Shown: positions 16,245 to 24,949, counted from the stretch's first letter. The stretch: DNA of 62,220 bases from Bacteroidota bacterium (GCA_023441805.1 JAEZNO010000029.1:1-62220); one strand, 5' to 3'. The notes: generated by a model from the letters alone, not told the origin. Numbers and translations are program-made.

Positions 16245-19055
16245 TTAACGGATAGTTTCAGGAAGCCATTCAGCCTTAAAGATATTACCGGTTGAATAGA
16301 ATTTCCTTGCAGCAGCCGTCAATTGTTCCTTTGTCAGACTCTTAAGTTTCTGCTCTCTTTCAAGAATTCTCTCAGGATTCATACCGTAACGATATGCCCT
16401 CTGTAAACTGCTTAGCCAGTATTTGTTTTCCTTGAGACTAACCTTGTTATGCTCAATAGCAGGTTCTCTGACTTTCTTTACGTCATCATCAGTGATGCCG
16501 CCATCTTTTTGTACAGTTTCAATCATCTGCATGAAAGCAGTATCTATAGCATTGATATTATCAGGTCCGCAAGGGAAATAACTCTGAATCATAAACTCTT
16601 CTCTGGGGAATTTCTCAATGCTTCCACCAACTCCACCACCATAAATTGCACCCATATTCTCACGGATGTCATCAATGATCTTGTTATTGATCACTTCATT
16701 CAATTGACCGAGTAGGAAATTGTCATCTGCATCAAATGGAGTCTTACCTGAAAAATAGTGCATTAACATAGCCTGAGGTTCGCTACCCTTGTGCAGTACA
16801 AAGGTTTTCTTTCCCTCAACAGGTATCATGCCCAGATCTTTGATATTTGTATTAATAGGACCTGAAGGTAAACCTCCAATGTATTTCTCAATTAAGGGCT
16901 TAATCTGATCTTCAGTAAATGAACCAACGATTGTATAATACATGCCTGATGCATTACTCATTCTTTCAGTATAGAATTTAACTGCATTGGCAGGATTAAC
17001 CTTATCGTAAACCGAACCGTTGAAGATCATATGAGCCAGATGATGCCCCTTATATAAAGTATTGAATGCGGTATCCATAAACAGATACATCGGGTTGCCT
17101 TTAATTGACTCAACCTGCTGTTTTGATCTGCTTACCCATGAATTGAAAGCACTCTCATCAAACCTTGGAGCTGTACATTTCAGGTATATCAGTCTGAACA
17201 TCGTTTCCAGATCCTTCACACTACTGTTGGCCTGTATTTTCTCATAATAGTCGTCAATGACAACTGATGCAGATACAACCTTTCCGGCAAGGAATTTCTT
17301 CAAATCAGGGTTACTGAATGTTCCGAAACCCATATCCTCTACAACGTTATTTGAGAATTGAGCGCTTTGATAATCAGCACCTTCATACATACTGAATCCA
17401 CCATTTCTGGTTGCCTCAAGCAATATTTCATCATTCTTAAAATCAGTAGGTTTGATACAAACTATAGCCTGATTGCTTAAAGTATAAGTTGTGGTACCTA
17501 ACTTTTCATTTTTTTCAGTCTTGATGATCTTACCTGCAACCGGCTCTTTTTCAAGAAGTGAACTTGCAAGAGCGTTTTCCTGATAAGCTTCTATAGGAAG
17601 CATCAGAGCTGAGTCAATCCATGATTTGAATGTTTTATCATCCGGTAAATTTGGCTGGGTTTTAGCGGTGATGTAAGCAAAGTACTTTTCATCAATGTCC
17701 ATTCTGCGAATTACCTCTTTAAGTTGATCGAGGGTAATATTATCGATATTGCTTTTCACAAAATCGTATTCCCATTCGATACCCGGCATAGCCTCGCCTT
17801 CAAGGAAATGCGAAAGTGGCTGATATGTCAGTGCTTCTGAATCCATCTTGTCGCGTTCATTGTACTTTTTCTCATACGATGAGAGCATACTGGCTTTAGC
17901 CCTGTCTAACTCAGCTTGAGTGAAACCATATTTCTTAACTCTCATTGTTTCTCTAACCAATGCCACTGTAGCTTCTTTTAATTGATCACTGCCGGTAACT
18001 GCCATAAGGTTGAAAGTCTCATATCCTCTGACAAAGCCACCTGTATATCCGTATGCGTATATAAATGGAGGTTTAGCAGCCAGACGAAGTTCGTTAAAGC
18101 GGGTATTTAGCATAGAATTACAAAGGTTCTGACTAATCATTTTATAATAATCAGCCTTTGTAGTACGAGGTTTCTCCATATGAGGATTTCCTAGAATGCT
18201 TATGTAAGTTCCATCAGCCTCAGGGTCACTGACCACCATGGCATTATTTGTTTCATAAGGTTTTACTTCAAAATAAGCAGGTCTTTCTCGAACCTTTTCG
18301 GGATTCTTATAACCACTGAATTTCTCAATGATCATCTTCTCAGCCTTGTCAACCGGCATATCGCCTACTACGATAACTGCCTGTAGCGACGGGCGGTACC
18401 AATCTTTATGAAACTGTCTGATTTTCGAGTAGTCAAATTTCTCTAATATCGAGTCAATTCCAATTGGCAAACGGTGCCCATACTTTGAACCATTGAATAA
18501 TGCCGGGAACCATTTCTTCATCATCCTATCGTCTGCACCCTTACCCAAGCGACTTTCTGCAAGGATTACACCACGCTCTTTATCAATATCCTCTGAAGTG
18601 AGTAATGCCCCGCCACTCCAATCGGCCAGAATCATAAAAGCGCTGTCTAATTTACCCTGCTGATCTGATGGAACCGGAAGAATGTAAATTGTTTCGTCAA
18701 AACTAGTGTAAGCATTAAGGTCATTACCAAATTCTACACCTATGCTTCTTAAATAATGAACCAATTCGTTCTCAGGAAAATTCTTCAAACCATTAAAGTT
18801 CATGTGTTCCATAAAATGCGCCAATCCTTGTTGATCATCATCTTCAAGAATAGAACCTGCATTGACTGCAAGCCGCAATTCCACTTTGTTTTCCGGCTTC
18901 TTATTGTGTCGGATATAGTATTTTAAACCGTTTGGTAAAACTCCTATTCTGACGTTGGGATCAGTCGGGATTAACTCATTGAGACCTTTCTCCTGAGCTA
19001 ATGCTCCTGTACTTAAAAAGCTGAGTAACAGGATCAAATTGATTAATCTTTTCAT
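16245..19055 (-). CDS. Periplasmic M16 family zinc metallopeptidase
   Basis: I start at the ATG at 19055 because it begins a clear signal peptide (MKRLINLILLLSF, cut near ALAQ); the upstream extension to 19094 is not plausible. The 936-residue product has two M16 halves. The active half has the inverted zinc motif HFMEH (80-84) plus the distal EDIDKERGVILAE glutamate region; the second half lacks the motif, as usual for pitrilysin-type enzymes. It probably degrades peptides in the periplasm. A TAACTTTG promoter box lies upstream. Substrate is unknown; a maturation-protease role cannot be excluded. Confidence 0.92.
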   Translation of the reverse strand: MKRLINLILLLSFLSTGALAQEKGLNELIPTDPNVRIGVLPNGLKYYIRHNKKPENKVELRLAVNAGSILEDDDQQGLAHFMEHMNFNGLKNFPENELVHYLRSIGVEFGNDLNAYTSFDETIYILPVPSDQQGKLDSAFMILADWSGGALLTSEDIDKERGVILAESRLGKGADDRMMKKWFPALFNGSKYGHRLPIGIDSILEKFDYSKIRQFHKDWYRPSLQAVIVVGDMPVDKAEKMIIEKFSGYKNPEKVRERPAYFEVKPYETNNAMVVSDPEADGTYISILGNPHMEKPRTTKADYYKMISQNLCNSMLNTRFNELRLAAKPPFIYAYGYTGGFVRGYETFNLMAVTGSDQLKEATVALVRETMRVKKYGFTQAELDRAKASMLSSYEKKYNERDKMDSEALTYQPLSHFLEGEAMPGIEWEYDFVKSNIDNITLDQLKEVIRRMDIDEKYFAYITAKTQPNLPDDKTFKSWIDSALMLPIEAYQENALASSLLEKEPVAGKIIKTEKNEKLGTTTYTLSNQAIVCIKPTDFKNDEILLEATRNGGFSMYEGADYQSAQFSNNVVEDMGFGTFSNPDLKKFLAGKVVSASVVIDDYYEKIQANSSVKDLETMFRLIYLKCTAPRFDESAFNSWVSRSKQQVESIKGNPMYLFMDTAFNTLYKGHHLAHMIFNGSVYDKVNPANAVKFYTERMSNASGMYYTIVGSFTEDQIKPLIEKYIGGLPSGPINTNIKDLGMIPVEGKKTFVLHKGSEPQAMLMHYFSGKTPFDADDNFLLGQLNEVINNKIIDDIRENMGAIYGGGVGGSIEKFPREEFMIQSYFPCGPDNINAIDTAFMQMIETVQKDGGITDDDVKKVREPAIEHNKVSLKENKYWLSSLQRAYRYGMNPERILEREQKLKSLTKEQLTAAARKFYSTGNIFKAEWLPETIR

Positions 19056-19091
19056 AGAGTAAGTTGTGTTTGAATGGATGATATAGCAATA

Positions 19092-19099
19092 CAAAGTTA
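19092..19099 (-). promoter_or_regulatory. -7 box of the M16 peptidase gene
   Basis: Minus-strand TAACTTTG, 36 bases before the ATG at 19055, matches TAnnTTTG and supports the shorter start. Confidence 0.65.
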
Positions 19100-19248
19100 G
19101 ATGTAATATAGAAAAAACATATCTTCTTTAGAAAAAAAACATTCAACCTTGCAGAATTCTTAGTACTTAAACTCTTGAAACAACCTGAATTTTAGATTGT
19201 TATATTCTATTACAATATCCCATTTTTAAGATCATTTCACTTACTATC

Positions 19249-19494
19249 ATGGAAACTGACGATAATAAAACTCCAAAAGTTCCTGCAACGACTCCCCCGA
19301 TTGCACCAACTGAACCTTCTCCCATTCCGGTTGATTTCGACAACCCTGCCTTTGAAGAGTCAAACACCAAAAATGATGTTAGTAGTCCTGTTTACTATTG
19401 CCCTATGCATTGCGAAGGTGATAAAACATACAGTCAACCAGGCAATTGTCCAATATGCGGCATGAAGCTGGTGACCGATGATATCCCTAAATAA
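19249..19494 (+). CDS. Small protein with heavy-metal-binding (HMBD) motif
   Basis: The 81-residue protein has a Pro/Thr-rich N-terminal half without signal peptide and a C-terminal heavy-metal-binding domain: YYCPMHCEGD..QPGNCPICGMKL. The Cys-Pro-Met-His and Cys-Pro-x-Cys-Gly-Met pattern is the one seen in CusB-type efflux proteins and P-type ATPases, where it binds copper, silver or similar ions. Here it stands alone, with no efflux gene adjacent. It could act as a metal buffer or chaperone in the cytoplasm (inference). The Pro/Thr stretch looks like a flexible tether. Confidence 0.8.
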   Translation: METDDNKTPKVPATTPPIAPTEPSPIPVDFDNPAFEESNTKNDVSSPVYYCPMHCEGDKTYSQPGNCPICGMKLVTDDIPK

Positions 19495-19606
19495 CACATT
19501 GACCTTCCTGCCTGACACATGGTAATATCTCGCATACTTAATTGATTAACAACGTTTTGTTAATTAAAATCTGTCTGTCACCTGTTTTCGGTGCTTCTTT
19601 ATAAGT

Positions 19607-19614
19607 AGTTTTGC
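19607..19614 (+). promoter_or_regulatory. -7 box upstream of the 48-codon ORF
   Basis: TAGTTTTG matches TAnnTTTG and ends 20 bases before the ATG at 19635, a normal distance for a short leader. Confidence 0.5.
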
Positions 19615-19634
19615 TTCATCAAATTTTGACAGTT

Positions 19635-19781
19635 ATGAATGAAGCAGACAGGCCCTCGGATTATTACACTCTCGAGGATTATGAGAGAGAACTTGATGAA
19701 ATGGAAAACGCACTCTATGAAGCCTCACTTCAAAGCGTTGAAGCAAGCACTAAAGAACCCACTTTGACAGAAATACTATAA
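19635..19781 (+). CDS. Small acidic protein, 48 residues, unknown
   Basis: ATG to TAA gives a 48-residue, very acidic peptide beginning MNEADRPSDYYTLEDYERE, with a helix-prone middle (ELDEMENALYEASLQ). It has no hydrophobic segment and no family I recognise. Support comes from the promoter box 20 bases upstream and the typical soluble coding composition. It stands between the metal-binding protein gene and an inverted-repeat region. Too short for a firm call. Confidence 0.45.
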   Translation: MNEADRPSDYYTLEDYERELDEMENALYEASLQSVEASTKEPTLTEIL

Positions 19782-19816
19782 CTGTTTCCCCTCCGTTTTT
19801 CATGCCCTGACAACTA

Positions 19817-19936
19817 TTTGCAGTGTCTCATCCGGAGTGTATTGCAGATTATCACCAAGTTATTCCTCAGATGAAACTGCTTATTACTGAAAGTTCATTT
19901 GATGAAATTCACGTTGCCGGTGAGAGACACTGCAAA
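19817..19936. repeat. 120-base inverted-repeat element
   Basis: Arms 19817-19829 (TTTGCAGTGTCTC) and 19924-19936 are perfect 13-base inverted repeats, with an additional CCGG pairing just inside. The 94-base interior contains no clear promoter. It could be a small non-autonomous mobile element or a structured RNA. Confidence 0.5.
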
Positions 19937-19968
19937 TGGTGCCTTCGTAAAAAACTTAAACTAAAAGG

Positions 19969-20124
19969 TTATTGCTTCTTGCGCAAGTATGATTCAAACC
20001 AATCTTTTTCTTCGATTGATTCTTTACGCTTAGCTTTCCTTTTTTCTGTACGATTTCTTTGCTTTTCCAGATACGAACCAATGATTTCACGAGTTTGGTC
20101 TGTAAGCACTATTCCCGGTTCCAT
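19969..20124 (-). CDS. Small charged protein, 51 residues, unknown
   Basis: The ATG at 20124 gives a 51-residue product (MEPGIVLTDQTREIIGSYLE, then a Lys/Arg/Glu-rich helix ending FESYLRKKQ). A longer TTG-start reading to 20160 would begin inside the promoter box and is less likely. The composition is soluble and helical with a basic middle, perhaps nucleic-acid binding (inference). A TATATTTG box lies 33 bases upstream. The opposite strand has a longer GTG-start frame that I reject. Confidence 0.5.
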   Translation of the reverse strand: MEPGIVLTDQTREIIGSYLEKQRNRTEKRKAKRKESIEEKDWFESYLRKKQ

Positions 20125-20157
20125 AATAAAATATTTAGTTAAATTGTTTTCCCGGAG

Positions 20158-20165
20158 CAAATATA
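20158..20165 (-). promoter_or_regulatory. -7 box of the 51-residue protein gene
   Basis: Minus-strand TATATTTG fits TAnnTTTG, 33 bases before the ATG at 20124. Confidence 0.55.
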
Positions 20166-20238
20166 AAAATTTTTCCTCTTTTATATGTTATTTCCGAGAA
20201 GAGTACGGGCAAAAATGCGCTTATTGGAAAAAAGGCTC

Positions 20239-21141
20239 TTATTGGGGATGGTAAACCGAAAATCCTGATTCATGAGCATCTCTGACCTGGTCAATCAGTT
20301 CTTTCGGTTTTATTACTTTTACATTGCCACCATATGAGAGGAGCTCCATTATCAGATCATGTGTCAGGAAAAGTACCAGTTCAACCACTAAACCATCCTC
20401 ATCATCCTTAATAATTCTCTGCGACCCATGCAATGGCAACGATTTGATGAATTTACCCTGTGTGCTGTTAAACCATAAAACTATTTTCTTTGGCGCTGAT
20501 GAATTGGGACTGATTATTCCGAAGCAATGTTTATAATACTCATTTACATCAAAATCAGGCGATTCAAACGGTTGCTTTGTTAACTCAAACTCATCTATCC
20601 TGTCAAGCCCAAATGTCTTGATCTTATTATCTTTTAAATCTTTCCCTACTATGTACCACCTGTACCTGAATTCTTTCAAGGCATACGGTTCTACCAAACG
20701 CCCGGTTGTTTCCTCATGCCAGAACGACCTGTAATGAAACTTTACTCTTACCCCTTTCCTTATTGCATGGAGTATACCATACAGATTTTCTGTTCCCTGA
20801 GGTTTTCTCTTTTCAAAGTAAATCGCATTAGATAACCTGTCGCTCATATTCAATGCATTAAATGTGTCGAATGCCTCAAGTATTCTTTCATTAATTTCAG
20901 GATGTTCATCATCATTAATATAATAGTGCTGTTGCGATCTGTCAAACTGAATATCTATTTTGTAAACTTCCCTTATATCATTCAGGTCTCGCTGAAAAGT
21001 CCTCTTTGAAATGTTGAAATTGTACTCCTCCAACTCCGATTGTCTTGCCAGGTAATCAGCTATTTCCTCAAAGGATGATGGGTGCTTCCTAAGCTTCTTG
21101 ATTATAAGACTGTATCGGGTTATAGATTCTCTTTTCGACAT
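20239..21141 (-). CDS. WYL-domain transcriptional regulator
   Basis: The 300-residue protein has an N-terminal winged helix (about 1-75; FNISKRTFQRDLNDIREVY is the recognition helix region) and a WYL ligand-sensing domain with VKFHYRSF, EPYALKEFRYRWYIVGKD and KTFGLDRI (about 135-190), followed by a WCX-like C-terminal extension (to about 298). Bacteroidota WYL proteins of this layout often control defence, CRISPR or DNA-repair genes by binding nucleic-acid ligands, but many are orphan. It starts 11 bases after a 58-codon gene on the same strand, so the pair is co-transcribed. Confidence 0.9.
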   Translation of the reverse strand: MSKRESITRYSLIIKKLRKHPSSFEEIADYLARQSELEEYNFNISKRTFQRDLNDIREVYKIDIQFDRSQQHYYINDDEHPEINERILEAFDTFNALNMSDRLSNAIYFEKRKPQGTENLYGILHAIRKGVRVKFHYRSFWHEETTGRLVEPYALKEFRYRWYIVGKDLKDNKIKTFGLDRIDEFELTKQPFESPDFDVNEYYKHCFGIISPNSSAPKKIVLWFNSTQGKFIKSLPLHGSQRIIKDDEDGLVVELVLFLTHDLIMELLSYGGNVKVIKPKELIDQVRDAHESGFSVYHPQ

Positions 21142-21152
21142 GTTGCAATGAC

Positions 21153-21329
21153 TTAGAATTCCAATTTAACGTCAGTTCTCACTATTTCGTTAACATCCAT
21201 ATCGAGCTCCATTGTAAGCTTTTCTAACCACGACAATTTGTTTTTCTTAGCTGAATTGAACAACTCATCTGTTCTTCTCAACATGTTATGCCTTACTCTT
21301 TTCCTGGTTAATGCTGCTGTACTTTCCAT
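21153..21329 (-). CDS. Small basic protein upstream of the WYL regulator, unknown
   Basis: The ATG at 21329 has a clear ribosome site (GGAGGT) 5 bases upstream; the longer reading to 21434 overlaps rmuC and uses sequence upstream of the promoter box, so I reject it. The 58-residue product is rich in Arg and Lys at the N-terminus (ALTRKRVRHNMLRRTDELF) and has a C-terminal ELDMDVNEIVRTDVK segment. No family is recognised. It precedes the WYL gene by 11 bases, which suggests a functional or regulatory link. Confidence 0.6.
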   Translation of the reverse strand: MESTAALTRKRVRHNMLRRTDELFNSAKKNKLSWLEKLTMELDMDVNEIVRTDVKLEF

Positions 21330-21371
21330 TTTTACCTCCGTTGATTTAAAGTGACTTATTTTCCTTTTCGA

Positions 21372-21379
21372 CAAAGATA
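21372..21379 (-). promoter_or_regulatory. -7 box of the small protein/WYL operon
   Basis: Minus-strand TATCTTTG, 42 bases before the ATG at 21329, matches TAnnTTTG. Confidence 0.65.
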
Positions 21380-21426
21380 TGATGGCACAGCGACAAAGAA
21401 TGTCGTTACGAATAAAGAATAAAAAA

Positions 21427-22920
21427 TTATTCAATACTCAATTGAGCTTCAACCTCAGCATCAGTTTCTATCTCGATTGCTTCACCGAGTAAAGCTGTCG
21501 ACTGTTCAGACGGAAGTTCCTGAACGGTGCGTAAACTACGCTCAATGGCACGTGAACGCACACCGGCTTTATCAATTACATTGGTTGCTTCCTGGAGCTT
21601 CTTCTTTGTCTTCTCAAGGATCTGTCCAAATTGACCGAATTGGTTCTTGACAGCACCCAACAGTTCCCACACTTCACTAGATCTTCTTTCGATAGCCAGT
21701 GTCTTGAACCCCATCTGTAGACTATTGAGGAATGCCACCAGATTCGTAGGCCCAACTACTGTTACCCTGAAATCACGCTGCAAGGTCTCAAACAAACCGG
21801 TGCGACGAAGTATTTCGGCATAAAGACCTTCGGTTGGAACAAACATTATGGCAAAATCAGTAGTAAATGGTGGATTTATGTATTTATCCCTGATGTCCTT
21901 AGCATTCTTTTTAATTGAGTTTACAAACTGCTTGCTGATGGTGTCGATTTCTTTACCATTCATCTCAGGCAGATTATCATATGCTTCAAGCAGCCTCTGA
22001 TAATCTTCGATAGGGAATTTTGAATCGATAGGCAAAAGAAGATTACGATCATTATTATCACGGCCCGGAAGCTTAATTGCATATTCCACACGTTCCTGAC
22101 TACCTTCCTTAGTAACTGCATTCTCTTCATACTGATCAGGCGACATCATCTCGGTGAGGATTGCACCTAACTGGATTTCACCGAGATTACCTCTGGTCTT
22201 AACATTTGTGAGTACCTTTTTCAGATCACCTACACCCGATGCCAGTGATTGCATTTCACCCAATCCCTTATGTACCTGCTCCAGACGCTCGGAGATCATC
22301 TTAAACGACTCATTAAATCTCTTTTCAACTGTTTCCTGAAGCTTTTCATCAACCACCTTACGCATTTCTTCTAACCGAACATTGTTATCATTCTGGATAG
22401 CAGATAGTTTGCCTTCAACAGTTTCTCGAATCTCCTTAAGCTTATTACCCATATCAAGATTCATTTCCTTAAGCTGCGATGAGAATGTATCGAAAAGTAT
22501 CTTCTGGGTATTCGACAGTTGACTTACCGTGTTTGATAACGTATCACCAAGCAGTTTAAAGGCACCATTGAGCTCTTCACGATTATCTTTCAGAGTCTTA
22601 TTAAGTTCGTCCCTGTTGTTTTTTGAGGCATTATTCAACTCATTTCGGTTTTCCAACAAGGCATTATTTAACTCGTTACGATTTTCTTTAAGAGCATTAT
22701 TAAGCTCATCCCTGTTCTCACGAAATGAAATCAGGTTATCATGCCGGCTGCGCTGAAATTCATCTTTCAACAAAGGATCAATCTTTGTTAACTCAGTTTC
22801 AATCTTTAGCAAGCGCGTTTGCGTTTCATCGAAAAACTTATTGTCGTTCTTCCTCAGTAACAGCCAAAGGATGATAATCCCTATTAGAATAAGAACTGCT
22901 AAAAGAATATGTATAATCAT
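21427..22920 (-). CDS. rmuC: DNA recombination protein RmuC
   Basis: Start at the ATG at 22920, where a signal-anchor helix begins (MIIHILLAVLILIG, residues 1-22); the longer reading lacks support and a TACATTTG promoter box lies between. The 497-residue protein has an N-terminal membrane anchor, a long coiled coil (about 30-240), and the RmuC core with GNLGEIQLGAIL and LLPIDSKFPIEDY. RmuC limits inversions and structural rearrangements and has a nuclease-like fold. Residues 67-121 hold five consecutive 11-residue repeats of type xENRxELNNAL, an unusual expansion of the coiled coil. Confidence 0.93.
   Translation of the reverse strand: MIIHILLAVLILIGIIILWLLLRKNDNKFFDETQTRLLKIETELTKIDPLLKDEFQRSRHDNLISFRENRDELNNALKENRNELNNALLENRNELNNASKNNRDELNKTLKDNREELNGAFKLLGDTLSNTVSQLSNTQKILFDTFSSQLKEMNLDMGNKLKEIRETVEGKLSAIQNDNNVRLEEMRKVVDEKLQETVEKRFNESFKMISERLEQVHKGLGEMQSLASGVGDLKKVLTNVKTRGNLGEIQLGAILTEMMSPDQYEENAVTKEGSQERVEYAIKLPGRDNNDRNLLLPIDSKFPIEDYQRLLEAYDNLPEMNGKEIDTISKQFVNSIKKNAKDIRDKYINPPFTTDFAIMFVPTEGLYAEILRRTGLFETLQRDFRVTVVGPTNLVAFLNSLQMGFKTLAIERRSSEVWELLGAVKNQFGQFGQILEKTKKKLQEATNVIDKAGVRSRAIERSLRTVQELPSEQSTALLGEAIEIETDAEVEAQLSIE
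22558..22722 (-). repeat. Five 33-base in-frame repeats in rmuC
   Basis: The stretch codes five successive 11-residue units (RENRDELNNAL, KENRNELNNAL, LENRNELNNAS, KNNRDELNKTL, KDNREELNGAF). An 11-residue period fits a right-handed coiled coil. Confidence 0.85.
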
Positions 22921-22943
22921 GACATTGTGATGTTTAATAATCA

Positions 22944-22951
22944 CAAATGTA
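22944..22951 (-). promoter_or_regulatory. -7 box of rmuC
   Basis: Minus-strand TACATTTG, 23 bases before the ATG at 22920. Confidence 0.65.
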
Positions 22952-23054
22952 AAAGTAAATAACGCCAAAACGTGACGTTCTGATTATTATTTATTAACCG
23001 TATAATCTACGAGTAGAATCAGGGCATGCCAGGCACGGCATACCCTGTCAACGC

Positions 23055-23618
23055 TTAATGTGAATGATGTCCTTCTATTATATCATGCAATCCCTCAATT
23101 GTATGCGTATAATCAACGTACGCATCAACATATTCCCTGCCCTTCTCAGGTGATGTATCTTTAACTTTATCAAGCTTTTCCAGCTTTTCGTATTTCTCGA
23201 GGATAACACTGTTAATATGGGTATTCAATGCCGCAAGCAATTTCTCAGGATTGCGATCTGCAATTGAGGCATCGCTCATTACAATGATTGGTTTGGTTGT
23301 ACCTGCCGGTTTTAATCCTGTGTAAGGAGCACCTTCAGTTTCACGATGTAATCGTACCAGAGTCTCCAGAAAGTGCTTTTCAACCAATGCATAAACCTCC
23401 TTATTTCCACCCTTTAATTTAACTGTTGTGTTAAACAAATTAGTAATCTCACTTTCCTGATCTTTTGAAATCCATTTCAGGACTAATCCAACATTATTCG
23501 TCTCAAGAGCTTTAAGCGCATCCTTAATGACAGGACCATCGTAAGAATCGCAATGTGCAAAAGCCGAAAATCCTGAAAGGAAAAATACAATTACCAATAA
23601 GCTGACAATCTTCTTCAT
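23055..23618 (-). CDS. DUF6448-like periplasmic protein
   Basis: The 187-residue protein has a signal peptide (MKKIVSLLVIVFFLSG, cut near AFAHC) and the family hallmark HCDSYDGPVIKDALKALE at the mature N-terminus. The rest is helical (about 35-175) and ends in a His-rich tail, IIEGHHSH. The His and Cys residues at both ends suggest metal binding, which is inference. It has its own promoter box and lies downstream of a membrane AraC regulator with a His-patterned loop, so both may respond to a metal. Biochemical function of the family is unknown to me. Confidence 0.8.
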   Translation of the reverse strand: MKKIVSLLVIVFFLSGFSAFAHCDSYDGPVIKDALKALETNNVGLVLKWISKDQESEITNLFNTTVKLKGGNKEVYALVEKHFLETLVRLHRETEGAPYTGLKPAGTTKPIIVMSDASIADRNPEKLLAALNTHINSVILEKYEKLEKLDKVKDTSPEKGREYVDAYVDYTHTIEGLHDIIEGHHSH

Positions 23619-23647
23619 GACATAAAATTTTTTAATGATTAATGCTG

Positions 23648-23655
23648 CAAAACTA
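23648..23655 (-). promoter_or_regulatory. -7 box of the DUF6448-like gene
   Basis: Minus-strand TAGTTTTG, 29 bases before the ATG at 23618. Confidence 0.65.
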
Positions 23656-23737
23656 GCATCAGACGAGGGGTGATATCGACCTATCTTATAAGTTAGAACC
23701 TAAACTATGACGAAAACGGCTAATTTTTTTCAATCTC

Positions 23738-24937
23738 CTACTGCTGATTTGCTTTGAACAGAGATGGCGTGGTGCCGGTGTATTTCTTAAACAGCCGGTT
23801 GAATGCAGATTTTGAGTTAAAGCCACAATCCATTGCTATACCCAGAATTGTCAATTTCTGATATTCGGGATCAGTTATACGAACTTTGATCTCTTCTATT
23901 CGATACCTGTTTATGAAATCGAAAAAATTCATACCGAATTGCTCATTAATAACCCTCGACAAATGATGTGAAGGAATGTTAAGCATCTCAGCCAATATTG
24001 GAAGAGATAAATCAGGATCCAGATAAGGCTTCTTCTCTCTCATCAACTCTTCAAGATTCGATGCTATGGCACCTACCCTTTCGTCGCTAATGCCTGAACC
24101 TGAATACTTTTGTGAAGGTTCAGTAATAAACTCCTGTTCATTACCACCCGAATGGTAGAATATCTCATTTTGTCTAAATCCATACCATCCTATCAGGATT
24201 ATGAAAACCGACAATGTCAAAGCCAACCCGTCAGTACAGAAACTCAGGCTGAAGTATGAAAATACATGGTGAATTGCAGCAATGATCATCAAGGCAGTCC
24301 AAACCAGTCCAAATATCAGCACCAACCTTTTCAGCCATATCAGGTTGATGCCCTTTTGACTAGAGTAATTATTGAAGATATTGATATCATGCTTCTTGAA
24401 CAACTTATACGAAAGAACAAAATAGAACGGCCCTGATAAAGCAGTCAAGATCAGAAAAACGTTGAACAGCAGCGGAGCTTCAGAATGATTAGGTACTTCA
24501 GTATGAATAAGTCCTTCAATATGAGTATTAACTTCAGTATGAGGAGCTTCATTATAATAATGTATATGTTCCATGCTGATCCCCTCAGCCACAGAAGGAA
24601 AGAGTGAGGCTGTCAACAGATAAATCAAAAAAGCAATAAACGGCAGAAAATGAACTGAATCGCTCATCCTGAGACGTGCATTACCTCTGGCAAGAATGGA
24701 TAAATACAAATAAATAAAAGGTCCCGGCAGCATAAACAGTGAGATCAATGCAGCCGATGTAAGCGGGTAATCATGAAACAAATAATCCCCTGTCAACCCA
24801 TAAACCCCTGTAAACAATCCCAGCAAGATGAGCATCGAAGCCAGGATAAAATCATGCAATCCCTTTTTTTGCTTCGCAATCAGCAACAAAGAGAAAAACA
24901 AACCATTGAAAGCACCTATCAGGAAGATTGTTTTCAT
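23738..24937 (-). CDS. Membrane-embedded AraC family regulator
   Basis: I choose the ATG at 24937 (MKTIFLIGAFNG), since the longer ORF begins with non-membrane sequence upstream of the promoter box. The 399-residue protein has about seven transmembrane helices (1-255) and a C-terminal AraC DNA-binding domain (about 300-395) with LAEMLNIPSHHLSRVINEQF and GIAMDCGFNSKSAFNRLFKK. A loop between helices 4 and 5 (118-156) has six histidines; four of them, H133, H139, H145 and H151, are spaced exactly six residues apart. The family senses signals in the membrane or periplasm and acts directly on DNA. The -7 box is only 4 bases from the ATG. Confidence 0.87.
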   Translation of the reverse strand: MKTIFLIGAFNGLFFSLLLIAKQKKGLHDFILASMLILLGLFTGVYGLTGDYLFHDYPLTSAALISLFMLPGPFIYLYLSILARGNARLRMSDSVHFLPFIAFLIYLLTASLFPSVAEGISMEHIHYYNEAPHTEVNTHIEGLIHTEVPNHSEAPLLFNVFLILTALSGPFYFVLSYKLFKKHDINIFNNYSSQKGINLIWLKRLVLIFGLVWTALMIIAAIHHVFSYFSLSFCTDGLALTLSVFIILIGWYGFRQNEIFYHSGGNEQEFITEPSQKYSGSGISDERVGAIASNLEELMREKKPYLDPDLSLPILAEMLNIPSHHLSRVINEQFGMNFFDFINRYRIEEIKVRITDPEYQKLTILGIAMDCGFNSKSAFNRLFKKYTGTTPSLFKANQQ

Positions 24938-24941
24938 GTGA

Positions 24942-24949
24942 CAAATGTA
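24942..24949 (-). promoter_or_regulatory. -7 box at the AraC gene start, nearly leaderless
   Basis: Minus-strand TACATTTG ends 4 bases before the ATG at 24937, so transcription would begin at or next to the start codon. Confidence 0.55.

Noticed and set aside
19823..20254. 143-codon plus-strand ORF with GTG start
   Set aside because: It begins within an inverted-repeat arm, is antisense to the better-supported 51-residue gene and reads as an aromatic- and cysteine-rich artefact.
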